From Caulobacter sp. UNC358MFTsu5.1 (GTDB lineage: Bacteria > Pseudomonadota > Alphaproteobacteria > Caulobacterales > Caulobacteraceae), in assembly GCF_000712075.1 (NCBI RefSeq), contig NZ_JONW01000002.1, positions 95,658 through 159,657 on the forward strand: a stretch of DNA of 64,000 nt, in the 5' to 3' direction. This document shows, one piece after another, positions 42,459 through 59,548 of the stretch. Below the pieces are notes generated by a model. That model saw only the letters and a program-made list of their open reading frames with translations. It did not search any database and was not told the origin of the DNA. The position numbers and the translations under genes were made by a program. Positions within the stretch are counted from its first letter, which is position 1. Each line of letters starts with the position of its first letter.

Positions 42459-44813
42459 ATGGAACGGCTGAACACGGGCGCGCGGCGCTGGACGGCGGGG
42501 CTGGTCTCGAGCCTGGCCCTGGGCTTCTCCGCCGGCCTGATGGCCACCAGCGCGGTCGCCGCGCCGGCGGCGGTCATGGACCGCAACGGCTCGTACGTCT
42601 CGGTCGAGACCTACGCCCCCAACATCGTCCGGGTGACCATCAGCCAGGACCGCGCCCTGGCCGAGGCCGCGCCCGGCTACGGCTTCACGGCCGACAGCGA
42701 CGACAAGGGCTGGCGCCACGACCAGAAGGCCGGGGCCGACATCTTCACCTCGGGCGCGCTGTCGCTGGAAGTCGTCGCCCAGCCCTGGCCGGGCGCGCCC
42801 TCGCAGATGGAGCGTTATTTCGCGCCGTCCCTGCCGCCGGTCTCGGTCAAGATCCGCAAGGCGGATGGAGCCCCCATCGTCAGCATGACGGGATGGGAAA
42901 TGTCGCCCCATGTCGTCAGCGGCGAGCGGACCTACCAGGCCGGCGCCAGCTTCTCGACCAGCGCCGACGAGCACTTCTACGGCTTGGGGCAGAACCAGGA
43001 AGGCATCCTGGACCTGCGCGGCCGCTCGATCACCTGCAAGCATGACTACGACGCGCCGGCCGGCGAGACCGTCTGCGTGCCGTTCATGGTGTCGAACAAG
43101 GGCTATGGGATCATCTGGGACAACCCGTCGGAGACCAAGGTCTATCCGGCCGTCAACGGCCGCACCCTGTGGCAGTCGAAGGTCGGCGAGCGGGTGTCGT
43201 TCTTCGTGATCACCGGCAGCTATGACGAGATCTACGCCGGCTACCGCAAGCTGACCGGCGTCACGCCGCTGCCGCCCAAGGCCGCCTTCGGCTACATCCA
43301 GTCCAAGGCCCGCTACGAGAGCCAGAAGCAGATCCTCGACGTCGCCAAGGGCTATCGCGACCGCGGCTATCCGCTGGATGTGATGGTGCTGGATTGGTTC
43401 TACTGGACCCGGATGGGCCAGCTGGACATCGACCCGACCTACTTCCCCGACCCGGCCGCGATGAACAAGGAGCTGCACGACAACGGCGTGCACAGCATCA
43501 TCAGCGTCTGGCCGCGCTTCGAGAAGGAAGGCCGCTACTTCAACTATCTGGCCGACAAGGGCTGGTTCCTGAAGGACGCCGACGGCAAGCCGGTCGACGG
43601 CCTGCCGTTCCGCAGCGACCGCACCGGCGCCCTGATCGACAGCACCAACCCGCAGGCCCGCGAGTGGTTCTGGGGCAAGATCCGCGACAACATCGCCTCC
43701 AAGGGCTTCGACTGGTTCTGGCTGGACGAGACCGAGCCGGACCTGGTGCCGGAGGGCTATTTCTGGAGCATCGGTTCGGGCGACCGCTACCGCAACGTCT
43801 TCCCGCTGGTCCACACCCAGGGCGTGGCCGAGGGCTCGCGCCGCGACCGCCCCGACAAGCGCAACCTGATCCTGTCGCGCGCCGCCTATATCGGGACCCA
43901 GCGCAACGGGGCGCTGTTCTGGTCGTCCGACATCCAGCCCACCTGGGAAGCTCTTAAGAGACAGGTGCCGACCGGCCTGAACTTCACCGCGTCGGGCCTG
44001 GCCTATTGGGGCAACGACATCGGCGGCTGGCAGTGGCTGCCCCAGACCACGACGGCGACCAAGCCGCCGCTGCTGGACCCGTCCGACGCCCGCGACGTGG
44101 TGGGCCAGAACAACGACTATCCCGAGCTGTTCGCCCGCTGGTTCCAGTACGGGACCTTCACCCCGACCTTGCGCGTGCACGGCATGCGCAAGGACACCGA
44201 GGTCTGGTCGTACGGCAAGGGCGCCGAGGCGGTGGTCGCCAAGTACCTGAAGCTGCGCTACGCCCTGATGCCGTACCTCTACTCGATGGGCCACTCGACC
44301 TACGAGACCGGGGCGCCGTTCATGCGCGGCCTGTTCATGGACTTCCCGAACGATCCCAAGGTGGTGAACCTGGGCGACCAGTACATGTTCGGCCCGGCCT
44401 TCCTGGTGGCGCCGATCACCGATCAGGGCGTGACCGAGCGCGACGTCTACCTGCCGGCGGGCGCCGACTGGTACGACTACTGGACGGGCAAGAAGGTCGC
44501 CGGCGGCCAGACGATCAAGGTCTCGGCCCCGATCGACACCATCCCGCTGTTCGTCCGCGCCGGCTCGATCGTCCCGATGGGCGCGCCCATCCAGAGCACG
44601 GCCACGCCGCAGGCGATCAGCGCGGTGAAGGTCTATCCGGGCCGCGACGCCGACTTCACGCTGTACGACGACGACGGCGTGACCAACGCCTACGAGAAGG
44701 GTGTCGGCAAGACGGTGAAGCTGCACTGGGACGACAAGGCCGGCAAGCTGACGGCGACGGGCGACAAGGGGCTGTCGGCCCAGGCGTTGGCGGCCGTGCA
44801 GGTGATCCGCTAG
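42459..44813 (+). CDS. Secreted glycoside hydrolase family 31 (alpha-glucosidase/alpha-xylosidase)
   Basis: A 784-residue exported enzyme. The signal peptide covers about residues 1-35 (cleavage after AVA). An N-terminal beta domain precedes the catalytic barrel with DVMVLDWFYW, nucleophile Asp423 in WFWLDETEPD, and acid/base Asp491 in QRNGALFWSSDI, then C-terminal beta domains (VYPGRDADFTLYDDDG). GH31 members cleave alpha-glucosides, alpha-xylosides or sulfoquinovosides. Lack of the Gln-Arg signature of sulfoquinovosidases cannot be settled by eye; alpha-xylosidase or alpha-glucosidase is most likely. GGGGAAGCG precedes the ATG. It lies alone between rplL and rpoB, followed by repeat A3. Confidence 0.92.
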   Translation: MERLNTGARRWTAGLVSSLALGFSAGLMATSAVAAPAAVMDRNGSYVSVETYAPNIVRVTISQDRALAEAAPGYGFTADSDDKGWRHDQKAGADIFTSGALSLEVVAQPWPGAPSQMERYFAPSLPPVSVKIRKADGAPIVSMTGWEMSPHVVSGERTYQAGASFSTSADEHFYGLGQNQEGILDLRGRSITCKHDYDAPAGETVCVPFMVSNKGYGIIWDNPSETKVYPAVNGRTLWQSKVGERVSFFVITGSYDEIYAGYRKLTGVTPLPPKAAFGYIQSKARYESQKQILDVAKGYRDRGYPLDVMVLDWFYWTRMGQLDIDPTYFPDPAAMNKELHDNGVHSIISVWPRFEKEGRYFNYLADKGWFLKDADGKPVDGLPFRSDRTGALIDSTNPQAREWFWGKIRDNIASKGFDWFWLDETEPDLVPEGYFWSIGSGDRYRNVFPLVHTQGVAEGSRRDRPDKRNLILSRAAYIGTQRNGALFWSSDIQPTWEALKRQVPTGLNFTASGLAYWGNDIGGWQWLPQTTTATKPPLLDPSDARDVVGQNNDYPELFARWFQYGTFTPTLRVHGMRKDTEVWSYGKGAEAVVAKYLKLRYALMPYLYSMGHSTYETGAPFMRGLFMDFPNDPKVVNLGDQYMFGPAFLVAPITDQGVTERDVYLPAGADWYDYWTGKKVAGGQTIKVSAPIDTIPLFVRAGSIVPMGAPIQSTATPQAISAVKVYPGRDADFTLYDDDGVTNAYEKGVGKTVKLHWDDKAGKLTATGDKGLSAQALAAVQVIR

Positions 44814-44825
44814 TTCTCAAAAAAC

Positions 44826-44954
44826 CCCGCTCATCCCGGCGAAGGCCGGGACCCAGATGGAATAGCTTTGAGCCTGACGCCAGGAGCGCTGAGCTTCTCC
44901 AGTCATCTCCAGCACCCCTAGGATCTGGGTCCCGGCGTTCGCCGGGATGAGCGG
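44826..44954. repeat. Palindromic repeat element, family A copy 3
   Basis: Left arm 44826-44857 and right arm 44923-44954, matching copies 1 and 2 with compensatory changes (GCGAAGGC and GCGTTCGC). The centre is in the same orientation as copy 2. It lies between the GH31 gene and the rpoB leader. Confidence 0.9.
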
Positions 44955-45290
44955 GATCTGGTTTGGGTGAGGAGGTTCCAAGCTTGACGGCGGGTTCCCG
45001 CATTCTTTTGTGGATAAACCCCCTTCCCATCCCCGGCGGGTTGTCCTATATCCGCCCGTTCACGAAGACATTTCGGCGGAACGCGCACGCGCGTGTCCGC
45101 ATGATACGCCCCGAGGCGCGGTCAGCCGCCCTCCGATCAGCGCGAAGGGGCGCCCGTCAGGCTTCCGGTCCCGGTTGTCCTGACAGGGGAATTCCAGCGT
45201 CCGGCGTTCTCCCGAGAGGAGAGCGGCGAGGGTGGACGCTAGGTACATTCGAATTCACGCGCGGAGTCCGTCCGCGCCCAGGGAAAAAAC
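44955..45290 (+). promoter_or_regulatory. Upstream region and leader of rpoB
   Basis: About 336 bases without a supported gene. A -10-like CCTATATC lies at 45045-45052 (seven of eight to the Caulobacter consensus) without a convincing -35, and TTGACGG lies near 44983. Several GC-rich stems follow, and the ribosome site is AGGGA, seven bases before the ATG. The promoter is not pinned down. Confidence 0.4.
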
Positions 45291-49373
<4,083 letters not shown>

Positions 49374-49383
49374 TCCGGATCTC

Positions 49384-49410
49384 CCTCCTCCACCTGACCG
49401 GTGGGGGAGG
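49384..49410 (+). other. Weak hairpin between rpoB and rpoC
   Basis: CCTCCTCCACC (49384-49394) pairs with GGTGGGGGAGG (49400-49410) with one mismatch. There is no T-run. It may be an mRNA processing or attenuation stem. Confidence 0.35.
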
Positions 49411-49472
49411 GGCCCCTTTCAGCCCGCTCTCCACTTTGAATTTTCGCGGGTAGTCCCGCAGAAGGAACCAAG

Positions 49473-53657
<4,185 letters not shown>

Positions 53658-53680
53658 GCTTCCTTCGAGGACTGAAACGG

Positions 53681-53716
53681 AACGGCCCGGGAGCGATCCC
53701 GGGCCGTTTTGTTTTT
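53681..53716 (+). terminator. Rho-independent terminator of rpoBC
   Basis: AACGGCCCGGGA (53681-53692) pairs perfectly with 53697-53708 around GCGA, followed by TTGTTTTT. Confidence 0.92.
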
Positions 53717-53772
53717 GGCGCCTCCGTCCTGGCGCGGCCGTCGCCAAACGGATGAAGACAAAGCCTGTGGTT

Positions 53773-53782
53773 GTGCTAGTCA
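53773..53782 (+). promoter_or_regulatory. Shared GTGCTAGTCA box, copy 1
   Basis: GTGCTAGTCA, followed by GGAA, upstream of the first of two paralogous envelope genes. The same box lies at 54411-54420 upstream of the second. GCTAGTC resembles a -10 element. Confidence 0.45.
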
Positions 53783-53843
53783 GGAAGTGGAAATCCGGTC
53801 CAGCTTGTCGCTGGCGCCAAGCCACGCGTGTTTCGGGGGAAAC

Positions 53844-54383
53844 GTGGTCCGCAAGATCGTCTTCGGGGTTCTCGGCCTGGGTCTGGCGGCCGCCGGTCTG
53901 GCGGTGATCCTGTACCGGCCGCCGGCCCCGCCGCCCAAACCCAAGCCGTCCGATCACTTCGCCTCGGCCAAGGACAAGGCCTTCGTCGATCTGGCGTCCG
54001 GCCGGATCGCCAGGCGGTTCGACACGCCCGACGACGTCGAGTTCTGGGACCCCGTGGTCAGCCGCATGCCCAACGGCGCCGAGGCGCTGTGCGTCGACGT
54101 CCTTCCGCCGGGCAAGACCTGGGTGGGCATGATCGCCGCCCGCGACCCCGGCGCGGCCGGCTTCATGATCTATCGGGGCGGCGACACCCTGGCGCCGAAG
54201 TCCCGCTTCCAGTGCCGCGCGATCATCCGGCGAGGCGTCAGGGCCGCCTCCAGCGCCGACGGCCTGCAGGCGAGCATGGACTATCAGCGGGCCGGCTGCG
54301 CGCTCGACGGACGTTATCTGTGGGCCTACGTGCGCTACTGCGCCGGGGCCGAGACCCTCCCCGCGGTGGAGGGCCAGTCGTGA
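53844..54383 (+). CDS. Inner-membrane-anchored protein, first of a paralogous pair
   Basis: A 179-residue protein with one N-terminal membrane helix (VVRKIVFGVLGLGLAAAGLAVILY) and a Pro-rich linker (PPAPPPKPKPSDHF), then a periplasmic domain with four cysteines (ALCVDV, FQCRA, AGCALD, RYCAG). GTG start after GGGGGAAAC. It is clearly related to the next gene: shared KPSD, KAFVD/RTFVE, LC near the middle, and C-x12-C ends. I do not recognise the domain. Confidence 0.75.
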   Translation: MVRKIVFGVLGLGLAAAGLAVILYRPPAPPPKPKPSDHFASAKDKAFVDLASGRIARRFDTPDDVEFWDPVVSRMPNGAEALCVDVLPPGKTWVGMIAARDPGAAGFMIYRGGDTLAPKSRFQCRAIIRRGVRAASSADGLQASMDYQRAGCALDGRYLWAYVRYCAGAETLPAVEGQS

Positions 54384-54410
54384 GGGCCGGGCTTTCCACG
54401 TCGCTCGCCC

Positions 54411-54420
54411 GTGCTAGTCA
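54411..54420 (+). promoter_or_regulatory. Shared GTGCTAGTCA box, copy 2
   Basis: Identical ten bases to 53773-53782, here followed by AGGAA and at a similar distance (about 50-60 bases) from the next start codon. Confidence 0.45.
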
Positions 54421-54469
54421 AGGAAACGGTCGCGCGAGTCACGGCGATGTTCGCGTTCGGGGGGAAGCG

Positions 54470-55003
54470 ATGATGGGACGGGTAACGGGAGCGGCCGCGA
54501 TCGCGGCGATGGCGGCGCTGCAGGCCTGCGCGCCGGAGCCGCCGCCGGAACCCAAGCCGTCGGACGGCTTCCTGCAGGCGGCCGACCGGACCTTCGTCGA
54601 GGCCGCCTGGGCCAAGGTGGCGGGCACCTACAAGGAGCCCGCCACGGTGCAGTACAGGGGCCTGACCATCAGCGAGGACGCCGGGGAGCGGACCCTGTGC
54701 GGGGAGTCGGCCGAGCCGGACCAGCTGTGGCGCGGGTTCGTAGCCACCCAGGAAACCGGCAAGACGAGCTTCACCGTCCTGCGCCAGCGCGACAACATCA
54801 GCCCCCGGGCCGTCACGGCCTGCAAGCTGCTGGTCCGCAAGCACATGGGCCAGAAGAGCGTCGACACGCCCGAGGTCCAGCAGGCCATCGTCCAGAGCGG
54901 CTGCTCCTACATGGACGTGGAGTTCTGGCGGGCGCACAAGGACCATTGCTACAAGACGCAGACCGTCGCCGGCGGGACTCCCGCGCCCGCGCCGCCGCCC
55001 TAG
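54470..55003 (+). CDS. Lipoprotein, second of the paralogous pair
   Basis: A 177-residue lipoprotein with lipobox LQAC (Cys20), a Pro-rich linker (EPPPEPKPSDGF) and the same domain as the previous gene: DRTFVEAAWAKVAGTY, TLCGES, TACKLLVRKH, SGCSYMDVEFWRAHKDHC, and an Ala/Pro tail. ATG start after GGGGGAAGCG. Where the first paralog is held by a membrane helix, this one is lipid-anchored, suggesting a duplicated periplasmic domain placed at two membranes. Confidence 0.75.
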   Translation: MMGRVTGAAAIAAMAALQACAPEPPPEPKPSDGFLQAADRTFVEAAWAKVAGTYKEPATVQYRGLTISEDAGERTLCGESAEPDQLWRGFVATQETGKTSFTVLRQRDNISPRAVTACKLLVRKHMGQKSVDTPEVQQAIVQSGCSYMDVEFWRAHKDHCYKTQTVAGGTPAPAPPP

Positions 55004-55015
55004 GCGCCGGTCGAC

Positions 55016-55915
55016 CTAGCCTTCCCGCAGCACCGCCAGCCGCTCCAGCCTCGGGGCGGCGAAGTCCAGGAACGCCCGCGCCAGCGGCGGCATGAACCGG
55101 CCGCCCACTGTGACCAGTTGCACCGGCAGGGGCGGGGGCTCGAAGTCGGGCAGCAGGCGCACCAGCCGGCCCGCCGCCAGGTCCTCGGCCACCTGATAGG
55201 AGAGGGCGCGACCCACGCCGCGCCCGGCGATCATCGCCGCCAGGGCCGCCTCCACATTGTTGACCCGCAGCCGGGGCTCCAGCCGTACGGCCCGCGCCTT
55301 GCCCCGGTGCTCGAACCGCCATTCCGGCGAGGCCGAGACCACGGTGGTCAGGATCGTCTCGTGCTCGGCCAGGTCGGCGGGCTCCAGCGGCGTTCCGCGC
55401 CGGGCCAGATAGTCGGGCGAGGCCGCCACCAGCCGACGCACCTGGCCCAGCTTGCGGACGATCAGGCTGGAATCGGCCAGCGGCCCGATCCGCAGGGCCA
55501 CGTGCAGCTCGCCCTCGATCAGGTCCAGATTGCGGTCGTGCAGGGTCAGGTCGGCCTGGACGCCGGGATGCTGGGCCAGGAAGTCGGCGACCACCGGCGT
55601 CAGGTGGCGGCCGCCGAACACCGTCGGCCCGGTGATCCGCAGCGTGCCGCGCACCGCGTCGGGCGCCGGGGCCTGGAGGGCGGTCTCGTAGTCGGCCAGC
55701 AGGCGGCGGGCCCGCTCCGCCAGGTCGCGGCCGGCCTGAGTGGGGGCCAGGCGCCGGGTGGTGCGCTCGATCAGCCGCGCGCCCATCCGCTCTTCCAGGG
55801 CCGCCAGGGCCCGGGTCATGGCGGCGGGCGAGCGCCGCAGCTTGCGCCCCGCCGCCGCCAGGCCGCCCGCGTCGATCACCGCCACCAGCAGGGCCAGCTC
55901 GTCCAGACGATCCAT
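55016..55915 (-). CDS. LysR-family transcriptional regulator
   Basis: A 299-residue regulator: N-terminal winged helix MDRLDELALLVAVIDAGGLAAAGRKLRRSPAAMTRALAALEERMGARLIERTTR, then the two-lobed effector domain (RGTLRITGPTVFGGRHLTPVVADFL). It is divergent from a GST gene and its neighbour, which it probably controls. The shared region holds an inverted repeat. Confidence 0.93.
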   Translation of the reverse strand: MDRLDELALLVAVIDAGGLAAAGRKLRRSPAAMTRALAALEERMGARLIERTTRRLAPTQAGRDLAERARRLLADYETALQAPAPDAVRGTLRITGPTVFGGRHLTPVVADFLAQHPGVQADLTLHDRNLDLIEGELHVALRIGPLADSSLIVRKLGQVRRLVAASPDYLARRGTPLEPADLAEHETILTTVVSASPEWRFEHRGKARAVRLEPRLRVNNVEAALAAMIAGRGVGRALSYQVAEDLAAGRLVRLLPDFEPPPLPVQLVTVGGRFMPPLARAFLDFAAPRLERLAVLREG

Positions 55916-55938
55916 TCCAAAATCCGCAATTATGTCTT

Positions 55939-55967
55939 GCCGATTTGCTCAATTCATTCCAATCGGC
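55939..55967. promoter_or_regulatory. Putative LysR operator
   Basis: GCCGATT (55939-55945), 15 bases, AATCGGC (55961-55967): exact complementary arms in the 105 bp between the divergent lysR and GST genes. Confidence 0.55.
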
Positions 55968-56020
55968 GCAATGGCGAAAATGATCTTGCAACCTGGCCCG
56001 AAACCTTGGGGGAGAGATCC

Positions 56021-56638
56021 ATGTCCGCCACCGCCATCGTCCTGCACGGCACGCCTCTGTCGGGGCATACCCATCGGGTGGGATTGCTGCTGAACGCCCT
56101 GGGCCTGGCCTATCGCTTCGCGCCCGCCCCCAAGGAGGTCCGCGTCAGCCCGGCCTTCCTGGCGCTGAACCCGCTGGGCCAGATCCCGGTGCTGCAGGAC
56201 GGCGACCTGACCCTGGCCGACAGCAACGCCATCCTGGTCTATCTGGCCCGCCGCTACGCCCCCGACAGCGGCTGGCTGCCGCTGGAGCCGGTGGCCGCCG
56301 CCCGCGTGCAGCGCTGGCTGTCGATCGCGGCCGGCGAGGTGATGCACGGCCCGGCCATCGCCCGGATGATCGCCCTGTTCGACTTTCCCGACGACCCGGC
56401 CCGCGCCGCCCGCATCGCCGCCCGCGTGCTGACCTTCATGGACGGCCATCTGGACGGCCGCGCCTTCCTGGCCGCCGACCATGTCACGATCGCCGACCTG
56501 GCCTGCTATTCCTATGTCGCCCACGCTCCGGACGGCGGCGTGGATCTTGGGCCCTATGCCGCCGTGCGCGCCTGGCTGGCGCGGGTCGAGGCCCAGCCGT
56601 GGTTCCGGCCGATGCCCGACTTCGCCGAGGCCGCCTGA
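56021..56638 (+). CDS. Glutathione S-transferase
   Basis: A 205-residue GST. The thioredoxin-like N-terminal domain has PLSGHTHRVGLLLNALGL (Ser in the catalytic position), NPLGQIPVLQDGDLTLADSNAILVYLA, and the helical C-terminal domain has VTIADLACYSYV with the N-capping box. Theta/beta-like bacterial class. GGGGGAGAG precedes the ATG. It reads into the flavin-oxidase gene one base after its stop, forming a two-gene unit under the LysR regulator. Confidence 0.92.
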   Translation: MSATAIVLHGTPLSGHTHRVGLLLNALGLAYRFAPAPKEVRVSPAFLALNPLGQIPVLQDGDLTLADSNAILVYLARRYAPDSGWLPLEPVAAARVQRWLSIAAGEVMHGPAIARMIALFDFPDDPARAARIAARVLTFMDGHLDGRAFLAADHVTIADLACYSYVAHAPDGGVDLGPYAAVRAWLARVEAQPWFRPMPDFAEAA

Positions 56639-56639
56639 G

Positions 56640-57566
56640 ATGGACGGCCCGTTCCATCGCGGCGAGCTGATCGCCCAGGCCATGGCGGGGACGGGCACGC
56701 CGGGCATGACGGGCATCCGGCCGTTCATGCCCGACCAGCACCGCGAGTTCTTCGCCCTGCTGCCCTACCTGTTCGTGGCGACGCTCGACAGGGACGGCTG
56801 GCCGGTGGCCACCGTGCTGACGGGCCCGCCGGGCTTCGTCCAGAGCCCCGACCCCGTCACCCTGACCGTGGCGGCCCGGCCCCGCGCGGGCGAGCCGGGC
56901 GGCGAGCTGTTCGCGGCCGGCCGGCCGTTCGGCGCCCTGGGCCTGGACTTCGCGACCCGTCGCCGCAACCGCGCCAACGGCCTGATCACGGCGGCCGGGG
57001 AGGGCGGGCTGACGCTCCAGGTCCTCCAGAGCTTCGGCAACTGCCCGCAGTACATCCAGACCCGCGCGGTCGGGACGGCCCCGGCCTCGCCCGCCCCGGC
57101 CGAGGCGATCGCCTTCCCGACGCCCGAGGCCCTGGCCCAGATCGCCCGCGCCGACACGATGTTCGTGGCCACGACGAGCGGCGGCGAGAACGGCGGCGTC
57201 GACATCTCGCATCGCGGCGGCCTGCCGGGCTTCGTCAAGGTGGCCGGCGACGTGCTGATCGTTCCGGACTTCCGGGGCAACCGGTTCTTCAACACCCTGG
57301 GCAACCTGGTGCTGGACCAGCGCGCGGCCCTGCTGTTCGTCGATTTCGAGACCGGCGACCTGCTGCACCTGCAGGGCCGCGCCGAGATCGACTGGGAGCC
57401 GCCGCCCGAAGGCTGGCCCGAGGGCGTCCAGCGCCAATGGCGGTTCAGGGTCGAGCGCGCCTGGCGCCGCCCGGCGGCCCTGCCCCTGCGCTGGACCTTC
57501 GGCGACTATTCGCCGGTGACGCTGAACACGGCCGCCTGGAACGCCGCGCCCGCCCAGGCCGCCTGA
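56640..57566 (+). CDS. Pyridoxamine 5'-phosphate oxidase-family flavin protein
   Basis: A 308-residue protein of the split-barrel flavin family: FFALLPYLFVATLDRDGWPVATVLTGPPGFVQ and GLDFATRRRNRANGLI, with a second barrel ADTMFVATTSGGENGGVDISHRGGLPGFVKV. Many two-barrel members are uncharacterised oxidoreductases fused to or placed beside GST genes. The ATG at 56640 overlaps no other frame and lies one base after the GST stop. Detoxification of an electrophile is an inference from the pairing. Confidence 0.88.
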   Translation: MDGPFHRGELIAQAMAGTGTPGMTGIRPFMPDQHREFFALLPYLFVATLDRDGWPVATVLTGPPGFVQSPDPVTLTVAARPRAGEPGGELFAAGRPFGALGLDFATRRRNRANGLITAAGEGGLTLQVLQSFGNCPQYIQTRAVGTAPASPAPAEAIAFPTPEALAQIARADTMFVATTSGGENGGVDISHRGGLPGFVKVAGDVLIVPDFRGNRFFNTLGNLVLDQRAALLFVDFETGDLLHLQGRAEIDWEPPPEGWPEGVQRQWRFRVERAWRRPAALPLRWTFGDYSPVTLNTAAWNAAPAQAA

Positions 57567-57593
57567 TCTCCGTCGCTTGCCCGACGTAAATAG

Positions 57594-57620
57594 TGCGACG
57601 CAACGTCGCGATTTTCGTTT
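57594..57620 (+). terminator. Terminator after the flavin-protein gene
   Basis: GCGACG and CGTCGC pair around CAA (57595-57609), followed by GATTTTCGTTT. Confidence 0.6.
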
Positions 57621-57680
57621 GTCAGACCAATCACCTGCAAGGTTAAGCCTTGCTTCAGTTGTTGCGATGCAAGGGAGGAT

Positions 57681-57694
57681 TTGATCCAGATCAA
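57681..57694. promoter_or_regulatory. FNR/FixK-type box at the chemoreceptor start
   Basis: TTGATCCAGATCAA is a perfect TTGAT-N4-ATCAA site, 12 bases upstream of the ATG. A strong AGGGAGGA lies just before it (57672-57679), at an unusual distance from the ATG. Confidence 0.7.
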
Positions 57695-57706
57695 ATCGGC
57701 GAGCCC

Positions 57707-59548
57707 ATGCGTTCCGACATCTCCACCAAGGTCAGCCTGACGGTCGTCGCGGCGTTCATGACCCTGTTGCTGGCCCTGCTGGCCATCGTCGGCAAGAGCT
57801 CGCTGGACTTCGCCAAGGCCCAGGCGGTCAGCCAGCAGGAAGCCAGCATGCGCGTGGCCTGGGACGCCGTCGGCGGCCAGGGCGCGGCCTTCGCACGCGA
57901 GGGCGACAAGCTGACCGTGAACGGCAAGCCGCTGAACGGCGACATCGCCACCGTCGACCACGTCAAGGACCTGGTCGGCGGCACCATGACGATCTTCATG
58001 GGCGACACCCGCGTGGCCACCAACGTCCAGAAGCCGGACGGCAGCCGCGGCGTCGGCACGCCGCTGGCCAAGGGCCCGGTCTATGACGCGGTGCTGGGCC
58101 GGGGCGAGTCCTATCGCGGCGAGGCCAAGGTGCTGGGCAAGCCCTATTTCGCCGCCTACGACCCGATCAAGAACGCCTCGGGCGAGGTGATCGGCATTCT
58201 GTATGTCGGCGTGGCCAAGGCCGACTACTTCCAGCCCGTCTATCGCCAGCTGATCTGGCTGGCCGTGGCCGGCGTGGTCCTGGCCGGCCTGGGCGTCGCC
58301 GCCTCGGTGACGGTGGTCCGCAAGCAGCTGTCGCCGCTGCGCGACCTGCGCGAGGCCATGAAGCGGGTGATGGGCGGCGACCTGTCCGTCGCTCTGCCGT
58401 TCGCCGGCCGTCGCGACGACATCGGCCTGATGGCCGACGCGGTCCACGCCTTCCGCGACGAGGCCCACGAGAAGGGCCGCATCGAGGCCCAGGCCGAAGG
58501 CCACCGTCAGGCCGCCGAGGCCGAGCGCCGCCTGTCGGCCGACCGCGACCATCAGCAGGCCGAGCAGCAGGCCCAGGTGGTCTCGCGCCTGGCCCACGGC
58601 CTGGACCGGCTGTCGGCCGGCGACCTGACCGTGCGCCTGACCGAGGCCTTCGCCCCCGACTACGAGCGCCTGCGCTCGGACTTCAACCAGGCCGTCGAGC
58701 GGCTGGAGCGCGCCCTGGGCGCGGTGATATCCGCCGTGGGCGGCCTGACGTCGGGCGCCAACGGCATCGCCGGCGCGGCCGGCGACCTGTCGGCCCGCAG
58801 CGAGCAGCAGGCCGCCAGCCTGGAAGAGGCCGCCGCCGCCCTGACCGAGATCACCAGCGCCGTCCGCGTGGCCGCCGACGGCGCGCGCGGCGCGCGCGAG
58901 GCGGTCAGCCAGGCCCAGGCCGAGGCCGGCCGCTCGCGCACCGTCGTCCAGGAGACCATCGACGCGATCGGCGGCATCGAGGCCTCGTCGCACCAGGTGG
59001 CCCAGATCATCGGCGTCATTGACGAGATCGCCTTCCAGACCAACCTGCTGGCGCTGAACGCGGGCGTGGAAGCGGCTCGCGCGGGCGACGCCGGTCGCGG
59101 CTTCGCCGTGGTGGCGCAGGAAGTGCGGGCACTGGCCCAGCGCTCGGCCGAAGCGGCCAAGGAGATCAAGGTCCACATCGCCGACTCCGCCAAGCAGGTC
59201 GAGGCCGGCGTCGTGCTGGTGGGCCGCACCGGCGAGGCCCTGCAGAAGATCGCCGGCCAGGTCGGCGCCATCGACGGTGTCATCGGCCAGATCGCCGCCT
59301 CGGCCGCCGAGCAGGCCGCGGGCCTGTCGGAGGTCAACGCCGCGGTCGGCCACATGGACCAGGCCACCCAGAAGAACGCCGCCATGGTCAACCGCTCGGC
59401 CGCCGACAGCATGACCCTGGTGCGCGAGGTGGAGGGCCTGGCCGCCCTGATCAGCCACTTCAAGGTGGGCGCGGCTAGCGCTGGTCGTTCTGACGCTCGG
59501 CCTTCTTCCGCCGGTCTTCAGCCTTCTGGGCGTCGTTCAGCCGCTTAA
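57707..59548 (+). CDS. Methyl-accepting chemotaxis protein
   Basis: A 613-residue chemoreceptor. Membrane helix 1 (about residues 8-28), a periplasmic single-Cache sensor (about 30-180, with [16 protein letters not shown] and [12 protein letters not shown]), membrane helix 2 (about 184-205), HAMP, a coiled-coil adaptation region with Gln/Glu sites, and the signalling tip [20 protein letters not shown], which is the invariant part. The last about 24 residues ([14 protein letters not shown] onward) overlap the convergent gene by 74 bases and carry no CheB/CheR pentapeptide. It was placed at ATG 57707 because the frame upstream lacks ATG or GTG. The FNR-type box suggests oxygen-linked expression. 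Confidence 0.92.
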   Translation: MRSDISTKVSLTVVAAFMTLLLALLAIVGKSSLDFAKAQAVSQQEASMRVAWDAVGGQGAAFAREGDKLTVNGKPLNGDIATVDHVKDLVGGTMTIFMGDTRVATNVQKPDGSRGVGTPLAKGPVYDAVLGRGESYRGEAKVLGKPYFAAYDPIKNASGEVIGILYVGVAKADYFQPVYRQLIWLAVAGVVLAGLGVAASVTVVRKQLSPLRDLREAMKRVMGGDLSVALPFAGRRDDIGLMADAVHAFRDEAHEKGRIEAQAEGHRQAAEAERRLSADRDHQQAEQQAQVVSRLAHGLDRLSAGDLTVRLTEAFAPDYERLRSDFNQAVERLERALGAVISAVGGLTSGANGIAGAAGDLSARSEQQAASLEEAAAALTEITSAVRVAADGARGAREAVSQAQAEAGRSRTVVQETIDAIGGIEASSHQVAQIIGVIDEIAFQTNLLALNAGVEAARAGDAGRGFAVVAQEVRALAQRSAEAAKEIKVHIADSAKQVEAGVVLVGRTGEALQKIAGQVGAIDGVIGQIAASAAEQAAGLSEVNAAVGHMDQATQKNAAMVNRSAADSMTLVREVEGLAALISHFKVGAASAGRSDARPSSAGLQPSGRRSAA

